A DNA stretch of 63,428 nt from Bacteroidales bacterium (lineage in GTDB: Bacteria; Bacteroidota; Bacteroidia; Bacteroidales; P3). The DNA lies in NCBI GenBank assembly GCA_017479705.1, contig JAFVCA010000021.1:1-63428 (forward strand), in the 5' to 3' direction. Under the pieces are notes generated by a model, which worked only from the letters and a program-made list of their open reading frames with translations, was not told the DNA's origin and did not search any database. Positions 15,533-24,451 of the stretch are shown here, in pieces. A program made the position numbers and the translations under genes. The stretch's first letter is position 1; each line of letters starts with the position of its first letter.

Positions 15533-16784
15533 GGGGAGGTAATCATTTGATATTCTGTCTATTGAATCGCAATTAAATTGGGTTGGTATTCCTTAATCTG
15601 CACTAGTCTGCACATGTTGTAGACAAGGTTTCTCGGTGCAATGTCAGCTTTTGCCCTCACCATTCCCACTCCACGGAACACCAAACCTCCCATTGTCTGT
15701 TCCATAAATCCGAAGACATGCTCCACGCGGCTCCGCACCTTCGACTTCTGGCGGTTGCGCTCCTTCTGCTCGTCCGTCAAAGGATGGCCTCTCGTGCCTT
15801 TCTCGCAGATTATCGGAGTCATGTGTTTCGCTCTCACCACATCCTCCATCCCAGCATATCCTGCGTCGAGCCACGCCGGTTCTCCGTGGGGCTCCTTGGG
15901 CGGCTCTGTCAGTACGCGCTCCGTCTCCTTGGAGTCGTGGCGATTGGCGGCACACACCGTGTAGTTTCGTATGAGCTTGGTCTTGTTGCATATCTCCACG
16001 TTGTCCTTGTACCCGTAGAACCGCTCGCCACGTTTCTTCACCCACCGGGCATCTATATCCTTATCTTCGATGACGTTGCTTTGGCTCGGCAATAGGAACA
16101 AGTTCCCATTGCTCTCGCTTTGTGCAACGTTGTGGCACTTCTTGTGTGGGTTGTCGTTGAACAATTCTTCTCCTTTCCCCTCCTTTATCTTCTTGTTCTC
16201 CTCGCGCGTGTTGCGCTGCCGTGGGGCAATGACAAAACTCGCGTCGATAATCTTGTCCTCGTTCACAATCAGTCCTATACTATCGAGATACCTGTTGAAT
16301 CTCTTGAACAATTCGTCGTATGTCCCGTTTTGTGCCAGCGCATCCTTGTATTTCCACACTGTTTTCTCGTCGGGAACATCGTCGACACTCTGGATGTCAA
16401 GAAAGTCCCGAAAACTCGTCCTGTCTTTGATGTGGTATTCTATCTGTGGGTCACTCATGCCGTAAAGCCTCTGCAGGAATAGCAACTTGAACATGAACAC
16501 TGGATCGAATGGCTTGCGCCCAGCGTTGCTCTTCTTTCCTGTGTTCTCAAACACAGGCTCAAGGATGCTTCTGAATTGCTCGAAGTCTATGATTTCCTTC
16601 AATTTGGGCAACGGATTGCCGTTTTTGAGTAATCCCTGTAGAGTGTCCTCCTTGTCAAACAGCCCAACGCCTTGATTCTTACGGTATCTCATATATGCTG
16701 TATTATTCTGTTAATACTGCAAAAATACAAAAACTTATTGATATAACAAAATGAAATTTAATTATTTAATTAATAGAACTCCCC
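15533..16784 (-). mobile_element. IS5-family insertion sequence
   Basis: The element holds a single transposase gene and is about 1.25 kb long. Imperfect terminal inverted repeats start GGGGAG at 15533 and, on the other strand, GGGGAG at 16784. I could not identify an obvious target-site duplication, so the exact ends are estimates. It sits in the repeat-rich accessory island, and the twin-box repeat copy 3 starts 28 bp beyond its right end. Confidence 0.7.
15559..16692 (-). CDS. IS5-family transposase
   Basis: The 377-aa protein has the N-terminal DUF772-type region (GRKPFDPVFMFKLLFLQRLYG, then MSDPQIEYHI). The DDE catalytic core is visible as an aspartate in KIIDASFVIAPRQRN, an aspartate in PAWLDAGYAGME, and a glutamate in KVRSRVEHVFGFMEQ. 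It is full length without internal stops, so the element may be active. It catalyses cut-and-paste transposition of the surrounding IS. Confidence 0.92.
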   Translation of the reverse strand: MRYRKNQGVGLFDKEDTLQGLLKNGNPLPKLKEIIDFEQFRSILEPVFENTGKKSNAGRKPFDPVFMFKLLFLQRLYGMSDPQIEYHIKDRTSFRDFLDIQSVDDVPDEKTVWKYKDALAQNGTYDELFKRFNRYLDSIGLIVNEDKIIDASFVIAPRQRNTREENKKIKEGKGEELFNDNPHKKCHNVAQSESNGNLFLLPSQSNVIEDKDIDARWVKKRGERFYGYKDNVEICNKTKLIRNYTVCAANRHDSKETERVLTEPPKEPHGEPAWLDAGYAGMEDVVRAKHMTPIICEKGTRGHPLTDEQKERNRQKSKVRSRVEHVFGFMEQTMGGLVFRGVGMVRAKADIAPRNLVYNMCRLVQIKEYQPNLIAIQ

Positions 16785-16811
16785 AGAATATTTTTTACTT
16801 GGCAAAAAAAT

Positions 16812-16959
16812 GGGCGTATAGGTCATTTTGCAGGATGTTTTTTTGTACTTGTTGTCAATAGGTCAAATTGCAGGATGGCCATTTCAAAAAAGTTTAGTAC
16901 TTTTGCCGCGCAGTTTGAAGCATAGCGGAGCTCTGCTGGGGAGCAACTCCGTGAGGAAT
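16812..16959 (+). repeat. Twin-box repeat, copy 3
   Basis: This copy has one substituted base in the first box (GGTCATTTTGCAGGATG) and an intact second box, followed by TACTTTTG, the conserved GCGGAGCTCTGC segment and a hairpin. The downstream sequence is A/T-rich and ends in a terminator-like stem at 17151-17180. If transcribed from the -7 element, it would give an untranslated RNA of about 270 nt. Confidence 0.85.
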
Positions 16960-17391
16960 AGAACTGCTGTGAATGACGACAAACCAGCAGCAAATCCAGA
17001 CCATGTCCACTCCTTCTTACTCAGTTCTCTAATATTTCTCTAATATTTCTTCCTCTTTCATTGGATAAATAGACCCAGAAATGAGAGCCAAGTGAACAAG
17101 AAGGAGCGAAGTTGCACCGAATGATTGCAAGGACTTGGATTGAAGGTGAAAAGGCCTCACATCATTGAAAGGCCGTTTTTGAGTGGTGCTCCATGTCTCT
17201 GCATCATTGCATGGGCTCTTCCGGGGCGGAGTGCTGTACGGCCTCGTGGATAGGGCGTTGGCTCAAGGCGGCGTACAGCTTGTTCTTAGGCCTGATGGCC
17301 ACAGCGGATTACAGCACCCTGTGAATCGCCCATAGGGAATCCTATAAATCAACAACTAAAAATCATTTTGCTATACTGATAAACTTTCGCA
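16960..17391. other. Non-coding stretch after twin-box repeat 3
   Basis: No convincing gene is visible. It contains the motif AAGGAGCGAAGTTGCA at about 17101-17116, close to AAGGAGCGACGTTGCA near 30238. In both places the motif is followed after 35-40 bp by a GGCCT-type terminator stem. Beyond 17180 I see only unique sequence without open frames. Confidence 0.5.
17151..17180 (+). terminator. Terminator-like hairpin
   Basis: AAGGCCT at 17151-17157 pairs in part with AGGCC at 17170-17174, followed by GTTTTT. The stem is short. Confidence 0.55.
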
Positions 17392-17478
17392 CTTTTGCAC
17401 CTGTAGACCAGATGTTAAACAACGGTTGTCCGGCAGAGTAATGGGTTCGGTCTGTTTGGGTGACCAAAAAGGGGAATA
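17392..17478 (+). ncRNA. Conserved hairpin leader element, copy 2
   Basis: About 80 percent identical to 15399-15486. The outer stem GGTTGTCC/GGGTGACC still pairs at all eight positions, and the inner stem GCAGA/TCTGT pairs with one G-U. The copy starts at a CTTTTGCACC sequence similar to the -7 region of copy 1. It lies about 180 bp upstream of the TPR-protein start, so it may be part of that gene's leader or an independent small RNA. Confidence 0.6.
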
Positions 17479-17656
17479 AGGGAGCCAACCTTTATAGAAC
17501 CCACTTTTATAGGAACAGCCAGCATGGTGCGCCGACGCCCCTTCCAAGCATGTTGGCCTCTACAGCGGGTTAAAAAAGGCGTGGCAGTACAATAATTTGC
17601 CTTGTGGCACGTTAAAGAAGCAATTATTATTGGCACCAAAAAGAAGGAAGACGCTT

Positions 17657-18796
17657 ATGCAGATAAAAACAGCTATCATAATCCTGACGTTAATGGTAGG
17701 GGCGGGAGCTGCTGCCGCACAGGGGCACGCGGACAGCCTGAGTGCCGCTGGACTCACCGAGAGAGGGCAGAATGCCGAGCGGCTGGGCCTTACCGAGCTG
17801 GCCGAACGCTACTACCGCAGGGCTCTACAGGCCCCCGAGGGAGATGCCACAGGCTTGGCGCAGCAAAGGCTTGGCATACTGCTGGAGCAGAAGGAATATT
17901 ACCCCGAAGCCATCGGACTGCTGAGCCAGAGCAACACTGCCGAGGCCTTGGCTCATCAAGCCTACTGCCTGTTGCAGATACACCAGATTGACAGTGCCGC
18001 GCACTGCGCGGCCCGCGCCATAGAACGGGACACCGCCTCGGCCTTGGCCATGACGATGATGGCCTACGTGGAGACGGAACGCGACCACCACATCAACGCC
18101 ATTGCCTGGGCCAACCGCGCGCTGAAGGCCGACCCCAAATCGGCCCAGGGGGAGAACGTGATGGGCTACATCCAGTTCCGCAAGGGCAACCACACCGAGG
18201 CCATGCGGCACTTCAAGAAAGCCATCCAGATAGACAGCACGATGGCCAACGCCTACTACAACCTCGGCACCCTCTACTGCATGCGCAACAGCCAGGACAT
18301 GGCCATCAAACTGCTGAAACAGGGTTTGCGCCGCAACCCGCGCAACATACGCCTATACACCGCCTTAGCCTATGCCTACCGCATGCGCGGCGACCACCCC
18401 AAGGCCTTGGAGTGCTACAACCAGATATTGGAATACGACAGCCTGCACACGCCTACCATCAACCGCATAGGGACGCTCTATTGCGAAGAAGGGCACTTCG
18501 AGCGGGCCATAGCCTTCCACCGCCGCGCCCTGTCCATCAGGCCCAACGACGCCTCGGCCTACAAATTCATTGGCAAGGCCTACACCGAGTGGGGCAAATA
18601 CGACAAGGCCATACAGAGCTTCATCCGCTCAACCAACATCAGCACCACAGACCCGGAGACATACATGTACTTGGCGGAGTTGTACGGCAAGCAGAAAAAA
18701 GGGGAGCGCAAGCAGCAGAGTGCCTACAAGAAAGCGGCCCGTCTGGGCGAGAAAGAGGCTCAGGCATGGTTGGTGAAAAGGGGCATCGCATGGTGA
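17657..18796 (+). CDS. Exported TPR-repeat protein
   Basis: Starting at ATG 17657 gives 379 aa with a signal peptide (AIIILTLMVGAGAAAAQG). Upstream in-frame TTG starts would mask that signal, so I rejected them. Most of the mature protein consists of tetratricopeptide repeats, for example ANAYYNLGTLYCMRNSQDMA, PKALECYNQILEYD and ASAYKFIGKAYTEWGKYDKA, giving about eight units. TPR proteins are interaction scaffolds; here probably periplasmic. The partner is unknown. Confidence 0.88.
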   Translation: MQIKTAIIILTLMVGAGAAAAQGHADSLSAAGLTERGQNAERLGLTELAERYYRRALQAPEGDATGLAQQRLGILLEQKEYYPEAIGLLSQSNTAEALAHQAYCLLQIHQIDSAAHCAARAIERDTASALAMTMMAYVETERDHHINAIAWANRALKADPKSAQGENVMGYIQFRKGNHTEAMRHFKKAIQIDSTMANAYYNLGTLYCMRNSQDMAIKLLKQGLRRNPRNIRLYTALAYAYRMRGDHPKALECYNQILEYDSLHTPTINRIGTLYCEEGHFERAIAFHRRALSIRPNDASAYKFIGKAYTEWGKYDKAIQSFIRSTNISTTDPETYMYLAELYGKQKKGERKQQSAYKKAARLGEKEAQAWLVKRGIAW

Positions 18797-19027
18797 GAGC
18801 CACGTCGCCGCCGAACCCTGCTACAACCCGCTGCCGCCCTGCATTCAGCCCACCTGCCGCTATGGCTGCAACAACGGCTCAAAGACCATAGTTGAAAAAT
18901 ATTATTGGCTATGTGAAAAAAAATGTGTTACTTTGCAAAATTGTTTAGGCAGCACAATAAATAATATATAATAACGGAAAAGACGTATTGTTAGACTATT
19001 GAATAAATAAAAAACGAGATAACATAA

Positions 19028-21385
19028 ATGAAGAATTTAGTAATTGTTGAGTCACCAACCAAATCGAAAACGATTGAGAAGTTTCTGGGTGCCGACTACA
19101 CCGTGCTTTCGAGCAACGGGCACATCCGGGACCTTTCGAAGAAGGAGATGAGCATTGATATAGCGAACCACTACGAGCCGCAATACCAGATTACGGACGA
19201 GAAGCACAAGCTGGTGTCGGATCTGAAGAAGGCCGTGAAGGAGGCCGAGACGGTATGGCTGGCGTCTGATGAGGACCGCGAGGGAGAGGCCATAGCCTGG
19301 CACCTGCAAGAGACCCTGAAACTGGATCCCGCCACAACAAAGCGCATCGTCTTCAACGAGATTACCCAAAAGGCCATTCTGAACGCCATTGAGAATCCCC
19401 GCACCATAGACATGAACCTGGTGGACGCCCAACAGGCACGCCGGGTGCTGGACCGCATAGTGGGTTATGAAATCAGCCCCATCCTGTGGTCCAAAATCAA
19501 ACCTGCACTGAGTGCCGGGCGTGTGCAGAGCGTTGCCGTGAGGCTCATTGTGGAGCGCGAGGAGGAGATAAAGAATTTTGTAAGCCAAAGTTTCTTCCGC
19601 GTCACGTCGCAGTTCCTCTCGGCCAATGGCCGCATGCAGGTGCATGCCGAGCTGAGCCGCCGTTTTGACAAGCAGGAAGAGGCAGCAGTGTTCATGAACG
19701 GGCTGACGGGCTGCTCCTTCAAGGTGGAGACCATCGACACCAAACCCGCCAAACGCACCCCGGCACCGCCTTTCACCACCTCAACCCTGCAACAGGAAGC
19801 CAGCCGCAAGCTGGGATTCAGCGTGGCACGCACCATGCAGATTGCCCAACAGCTATATGAGAACGGTTTTATCACCTATATGCGTACCGACAGCGTGAAC
19901 CTGAGCGACCTGGCACTTGACATGATACGCGATGAGGTGAGCTACATGTATGGCGACAACTATGTGAAGACCCGCCGCTATCAGACCAAGACCAAGGGAG
20001 CCCAGGAGGCCCACGAAGCCATCCGCCCTACGGACATGAGCAAGCACGTCATCACCGCCGAGACCCCGCAGCGCAGACTGTATGAGCTGATATGGAAACG
20101 CACCATTGCCTCGCAGATGGCCGACGCCGAGATTGAGAAGACCGTGGTGGACATCAGCATCAATGACAACAACGGCCCCAAGACTGACAAATTCGTGTGC
20201 CAGGGCGAGCAGGTGCGCTTCGACGGTTTCCTGAAGGTGTACATGGAATCGACCGACGATGAAGAGACCGCCGAGAACGAGAGCAGCCACACCCTGCCCA
20301 AGATGGTGGAAGGCATGCCCCTGAGTCTGGTAGTGGCACAAGCCGCCGAGCACCACACACAGCATCCCCCGCGCTACACGGAGGCCAGCCTTGTGAAGAA
20401 GCTGGAGGACCTGGGCATCGGTCGTCCTTCGACCTATGCGCCCACCATCAGCACCATCCTGAAGCGCGAATACGTCATCAAGGAAGACCGCGAGGCGCAA
20501 CCCGTGGAATGCACCATCATGACACTGAAAAACGGAACCTTGGAGACCGAAAAGCGGATTGAGAAGACAGGTTCGGAGAAGGGCAAGCTGTTCCCCACGG
20601 ACATTGGAACGGTGGTAAACCGATTCCTGTTAGAGCACTTCTCCAACATCATGGACTACAATTTCACCGCCACAGTGGAGCGCGACTTTGACGAGATTGC
20701 CGCCGGCAAGAAGGAATGGCGCAAGGTGATTGACAAGTTCTACGTGCCCTTCCATGACAACATCAAGCTGACGCAACAGAACAGCCAGCGTACCAGTGGC
20801 GAACGGCTGGTGGGTGTGGATCCCGCCACGGGCAAGAACCTGTATGCCAAGATTGGGCGCTACGGCACCCTGGTGCAGCTGGGCGACACGTCGAGCGAGG
20901 AGAAACCCAAGTTTGCCAGCATGAAGAAAGGACAGAGCATCGAGACCATCACCCTGGAGGAGGCTCTGGCCCTGTTCCAACTGCCGCGCACGGTGGGACA
21001 GTTTGAGAACGAGGACGTGGTGGTGAGCATCGGAAAGTTCGGCCCCTACGTGCGGCACAACAGCAAGTTCTATTCCCTCTCGAAAAGCGACGACCCTTAC
21101 GAGATTGACCTCGACCGCTGCATTGAAATCATCAAAATCAAACGCCAGATTGACGAGGAGAAGATGCGTCTGCGCCTACAGTTCCCACGCACCATTGGCG
21201 ACGCCGAAGGCTGTTCCATCACAGCCAACATCGGTCGCTACGGCCCGTACCTGACCTTTAAGAGCCAAAACTACAAAATCCCCAAGGGGGTTGACCCGCT
21301 CACCCTCACCGTCGAGGAGGCAATGGACATCATTTTCGAATCTGAACCCAAAAAGACTAAAGGCCGCAAAAAGAAGGCAGAGTGA
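19028..21385 (+). CDS. topA: DNA topoisomerase I
   Basis: The 785-aa type IA topoisomerase relaxes negative supercoils by single-strand passage. The Toprim domain is visible at the N-terminus (VIVESPTKSKTIEKFLG and DEDREGEAIAWHL). The active-site tyrosine lies in GFITYMRTDSVNLS near residue 286. The C-terminal part has glycine-rich topo repeats (KIGRYGTLVQLG, IGKFGPYVRHNSKFY, IGRYGPYL) instead of zinc fingers, as in other Bacteroidota. It overlaps the next gene by 4 bp (GTGA), indicating translational coupling. Confidence 0.97.
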   Translation: MKNLVIVESPTKSKTIEKFLGADYTVLSSNGHIRDLSKKEMSIDIANHYEPQYQITDEKHKLVSDLKKAVKEAETVWLASDEDREGEAIAWHLQETLKLDPATTKRIVFNEITQKAILNAIENPRTIDMNLVDAQQARRVLDRIVGYEISPILWSKIKPALSAGRVQSVAVRLIVEREEEIKNFVSQSFFRVTSQFLSANGRMQVHAELSRRFDKQEEAAVFMNGLTGCSFKVETIDTKPAKRTPAPPFTTSTLQQEASRKLGFSVARTMQIAQQLYENGFITYMRTDSVNLSDLALDMIRDEVSYMYGDNYVKTRRYQTKTKGAQEAHEAIRPTDMSKHVITAETPQRRLYELIWKRTIASQMADAEIEKTVVDISINDNNGPKTDKFVCQGEQVRFDGFLKVYMESTDDEETAENESSHTLPKMVEGMPLSLVVAQAAEHHTQHPPRYTEASLVKKLEDLGIGRPSTYAPTISTILKREYVIKEDREAQPVECTIMTLKNGTLETEKRIEKTGSEKGKLFPTDIGTVVNRFLLEHFSNIMDYNFTATVERDFDEIAAGKKEWRKVIDKFYVPFHDNIKLTQQNSQRTSGERLVGVDPATGKNLYAKIGRYGTLVQLGDTSSEEKPKFASMKKGQSIETITLEEALALFQLPRTVGQFENEDVVVSIGKFGPYVRHNSKFYSLSKSDDPYEIDLDRCIEIIKIKRQIDEEKMRLRLQFPRTIGDAEGCSITANIGRYGPYLTFKSQNYKIPKGVDPLTLTVEEAMDIIFESEPKKTKGRKKKAE

Positions 21386-23316
21386 GACTGAGCATAATCA
21401 TAGTCAGCTACAACGTCAAGTACTTTCTTGACCAGTGCCTGGAATCGGTATTCCGTTCCGACCGTGGCCTGAGCAACGGGGAAGAATTGGAGCTGGAAGT
21501 GTTTGTGGTGGACAATGCCTCTGTCGACGGGTCGGCAGAGATGGTGCACGAAAAGTATAGCCAAGTGCATCTGATTGCCAACAATGACAACACGGGTTTT
21601 GCCACCGCAAACAACCAAGCCCTGCGGCTCTACACCGGCGACTGGGCGCTGCTGCTGAATCCCGACACCATTGTGGAGCGGGACACGTTTGTGCAATGTG
21701 TGGATTTCTTCCTCACGCACAGCGACTGCGGCGGGCTGACGGTGAAGATGATTAACGGCGAGGGCAAATACCTGAAGGAAAGCAAGCGGGGATTCCCCAC
21801 CGCAGCAGCAGCCTTCTACAAGATGAGCGGCCTGATAAGGCTGTTCCCCCATTCGCGCCGTTTTGCAGCCTATTATATGGGACATCTGCCCGACGACGAG
21901 ACCAATCCCATCGACATCCTGCCCGGAGCCTACCTGATGATAAGCTGCCCCGCGCTGGAAAAGGTGGGTTTACTGGACGAGTCGTATTTCATGTACGGCG
22001 AGGACATCGACTTCTCTTGGCGCATCAAGCTGGCGGGCTTTGAGAACTACTACATGCCCGCTGCCCGCATCATCCACTACAAAGGCGAGAGCACCAAACA
22101 TGGCAGCATGAACTACGTGTACACGTTCTACAACGCCATGTCCATCTTTGTGAAGCATTACTTCACAGGGAGCCATGCCCGCCTGTTCAACATCCTGCTG
22201 CATATTGCCATCTGGCTGCGCGCCGGCGTGGCATGGGTACGCCGGGTGGCACAGACCATTGCCCTGCCTGTGGCAGACTTTGCTGTGGCCTTTGCAGGTT
22301 TTGTGGGCATCAAGTTGCTGTGGTCAGCCTATTGGGCTTCGAACGTCAACTACTACCCGCCGGAGTATACCTGGGTCATCATCCCGTGCTATATTCTTGT
22401 ACTCATGTTTGGCAGCTGGCTCTACGGAGGCTACGTCCGGCCGATGAAGTTGTGGCGAGTGGCCAAAGGCATGGCCGTGGGCTGCTTGGTACTATTGCTC
22501 TTCTATTCGCTGTTAGACGAGAGTCGCCGCTATTCGCGAGCCCTGCTGCTGATGGGTTGCGCCTGGACGTTGCTGTCGTCCGTCGGCATCCGAGCCCTGC
22601 TGAGCTGGCTCCGTGTGCCAGGGTTCGACCTGCGTCCCATGCGCCAGCACTCTTGCATCATTGTGGGTGGAGAGGACGAGAGCGACCGCGTACGACAGCT
22701 GTACGAGGGCTTGGGCAACGCCAGGATCGTGATGCTGCCCCACGACGGATTAGATGGTCGCAAATTGTACGACACGGTGAACTACTACAAAGCCGACGAG
22801 GTGATTTTCTGCAGCAAAGACCTGTCGATAAGCAACATCATCGACTTGATTTCCGAACCCGCACACACCCAAGGCCGACACACACAGATAGATTTCAAGA
22901 TAGTGCCGACTGACAGCGACTTCATCATTGGCAGCAACAACATCAAGAGTGCCGAAGACCTCTATGCCGAAGAGCTGCGTACCATTGCCACCCCCTTGAA
23001 CCGCCGCAACAAACGGCTGTTGGATGTGGCATGTGCCTTGGTACTGATGGTGTTGACCCCTGTGCTTGTCTGGTTCCAGAAAAGCCGCAAGGACTACTTG
23101 CCCCACTGCTGGCAGGTGCTGACAGGGCGCAAAACCTGGGTAGGAACCGATGGCGGAGCCACACGCAAGGGCGTTTTCGGCCCCGAAGACAGCCTTCCCC
23201 ACCGGGCAAAAGCCATCAGCCCTGAGCTGAAAGAACGTCTTCACATACGCTACATGCGCAACTACAAACTGACCACAGACCTTCAAATCATTTTGAACAA
23301 TCTTCGCAACATCTGA
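21382..23316 (+). CDS. Glycosyltransferase family 2 fused to a membrane sugar-phosphotransferase-like region
   Basis: The 644-aa protein starts with GTG overlapping the topA stop. Residues 1-240 form a GT2 domain (LSIIIVSYNVKYFLDQCLES, VVDNASVDGS, LLNPDTIVE, YGEDIDFSWR), a rhamnosyl/glycosyl transferase using nucleotide sugars. Several membrane helices follow (about 290-400), then a Rossmann-like segment (HSCIIVGGEDESDRVRQLY). The C-terminus, NKRLLDVACALVLMVLTPVL, resembles the first helix of polyprenyl-phosphate sugar transferases but lacks the catalytic part of that domain. It probably works in cell-surface polysaccharide or lipid-linked glycan synthesis at the inner membrane. Confidence 0.85.
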   Translation: MRLSIIIVSYNVKYFLDQCLESVFRSDRGLSNGEELELEVFVVDNASVDGSAEMVHEKYSQVHLIANNDNTGFATANNQALRLYTGDWALLLNPDTIVERDTFVQCVDFFLTHSDCGGLTVKMINGEGKYLKESKRGFPTAAAAFYKMSGLIRLFPHSRRFAAYYMGHLPDDETNPIDILPGAYLMISCPALEKVGLLDESYFMYGEDIDFSWRIKLAGFENYYMPAARIIHYKGESTKHGSMNYVYTFYNAMSIFVKHYFTGSHARLFNILLHIAIWLRAGVAWVRRVAQTIALPVADFAVAFAGFVGIKLLWSAYWASNVNYYPPEYTWVIIPCYILVLMFGSWLYGGYVRPMKLWRVAKGMAVGCLVLLLFYSLLDESRRYSRALLLMGCAWTLLSSVGIRALLSWLRVPGFDLRPMRQHSCIIVGGEDESDRVRQLYEGLGNARIVMLPHDGLDGRKLYDTVNYYKADEVIFCSKDLSISNIIDLISEPAHTQGRHTQIDFKIVPTDSDFIIGSNNIKSAEDLYAEELRTIATPLNRRNKRLLDVACALVLMVLTPVLVWFQKSRKDYLPHCWQVLTGRKTWVGTDGGATRKGVFGPEDSLPHRAKAISPELKERLHIRYMRNYKLTTDLQIILNNLRNI

Positions 23317-23322
23317 CCGAAT

Positions 23323-24003
23323 ATGAAAAGACTGCTAACAACCATTGCTTTCGCGCTGCTCCTCATCCCTGTCCAAGCCCAGCGCATTAATGCCTACATC
23401 TCCGCCGGAGCCATCACATCGCAAGTGGAGGGCGACGAGTTGAAAGGCTTTGGCCATTGGGGCCTCCATGGCGGCGTGGGAGCCTTGGTCAAATTGGACA
23501 ACAACAACACTTGGTCTCTTGCCGTCGAGACCGACTATTCCTGCCGCGGAATCGGCAACCACAGCCGCAGCTCGGAAAATTATTACAACATCAATCTTGA
23601 CCTCCACTATGTCGACATCCCTCTGACGGTCTTTTTCCGCGACCCATTCGGTGGGTTGCAGATTGGGGCGGGATTGGTCTACAGCCGTTTGGTAAGTCAG
23701 CCTCATGGCTTCATCCGCTACAACCCCAACTATTTCATCCCCGACACCACCGACATGAAGTTCCTGAAAAACGACCTCGCCGCCGCCGCCGAGGCACGTT
23801 TCACCATCTGGAAAGGACTGCAATTCAGCGCACGCTACCAATACTCGATACTCCCGGTCAAAAAAGGGTGGCGTTTCTCATTAGACGGCGACGAATGGCA
23901 AAACAACTGCTACAGCTCCTCCATCACAATTCGCCTGATGTGGCAGTTTGGCAACGACGACCGTTCCTCGCACAACAAACGCACTCACCGACGCAGAAGA
24001 TAG
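23323..24003 (+). CDS. PorT-like outer membrane beta-barrel protein
   Basis: The 226-aa protein has a signal peptide (LLTTIAFALLLIPVQAQ) followed by alternating amphipathic strands and aromatic strand ends, as in the PorT family of Bacteroidota outer-membrane barrels. It starts 6 bp after the glycosyltransferase and ends 7 bp before coaD, so it is in the topA operon. PorT itself is needed for type IX secretion, but family members vary and this need not be the T9SS component. The C-terminal tail is very basic (HNKRTHRRRR). Confidence 0.78.
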   Translation: MKRLLTTIAFALLLIPVQAQRINAYISAGAITSQVEGDELKGFGHWGLHGGVGALVKLDNNNTWSLAVETDYSCRGIGNHSRSSENYYNINLDLHYVDIPLTVFFRDPFGGLQIGAGLVYSRLVSQPHGFIRYNPNYFIPDTTDMKFLKNDLAAAAEARFTIWKGLQFSARYQYSILPVKKGWRFSLDGDEWQNNCYSSSITIRLMWQFGNDDRSSHNKRTHRRRR

Positions 24004-24010
24004 GAAAGCC

Positions 24011-24448
24011 ATGACACAGAAAACAGCCCTCTTTCCCGGTTCGTTCGACCCTTTCACCTCTGGCCACGAGGTCATTGTGCGACGTGCACTGGCCCTGTTT
24101 GACCACATTGTGGTGGCTGTGGGAGTAAACACTGACAAGCGCTACATGTTCTCCACACAGCAGCGCATGCAAAAGATTCGGGACTTCTTCCCCAACGACA
24201 GCCGCGTAGAGGTAGTCGAGTATAGCGACATGACCGTCGACCTTTGCAAACGGGTGGGGGCGCGTTTCATCCTGCGAGGCATCCGCGACGCCAAGGACCT
24301 GGAATACGAGCAGACCATCGCCGCCGTGAACAAGACCCTTGCTCCCGACATAGAGACCGTACTGCTGCTGGCCGACGATGAACACCGCGACATCAGCAGC
24401 ACCCTGATTAGAGAACAACTGGCACACCAACAAAAGGAAAAAGATTAA
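24011..24448 (+). CDS. coaD: Phosphopantetheine adenylyltransferase
   Basis: CoaD transfers AMP from ATP to 4'-phosphopantetheine, the penultimate step of coenzyme A synthesis in the cytoplasm. The 145-aa protein contains the nucleotidyltransferase motif FPGSFDPFTSGHEVI, the RGIRDAKDLEYE loop and ISSTLIRE. I start at ATG 24011, which immediately precedes the conserved MTQKTALFPGSFDP; a longer frame from 23948 overlaps the upstream gene. The length is slightly shorter than E. coli CoaD (159). Confidence 0.95.
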   Translation: MTQKTALFPGSFDPFTSGHEVIVRRALALFDHIVVAVGVNTDKRYMFSTQQRMQKIRDFFPNDSRVEVVEYSDMTVDLCKRVGARFILRGIRDAKDLEYEQTIAAVNKTLAPDIETVLLLADDEHRDISSTLIREQLAHQQKEKD

Positions 24449-24451
24449 CCC

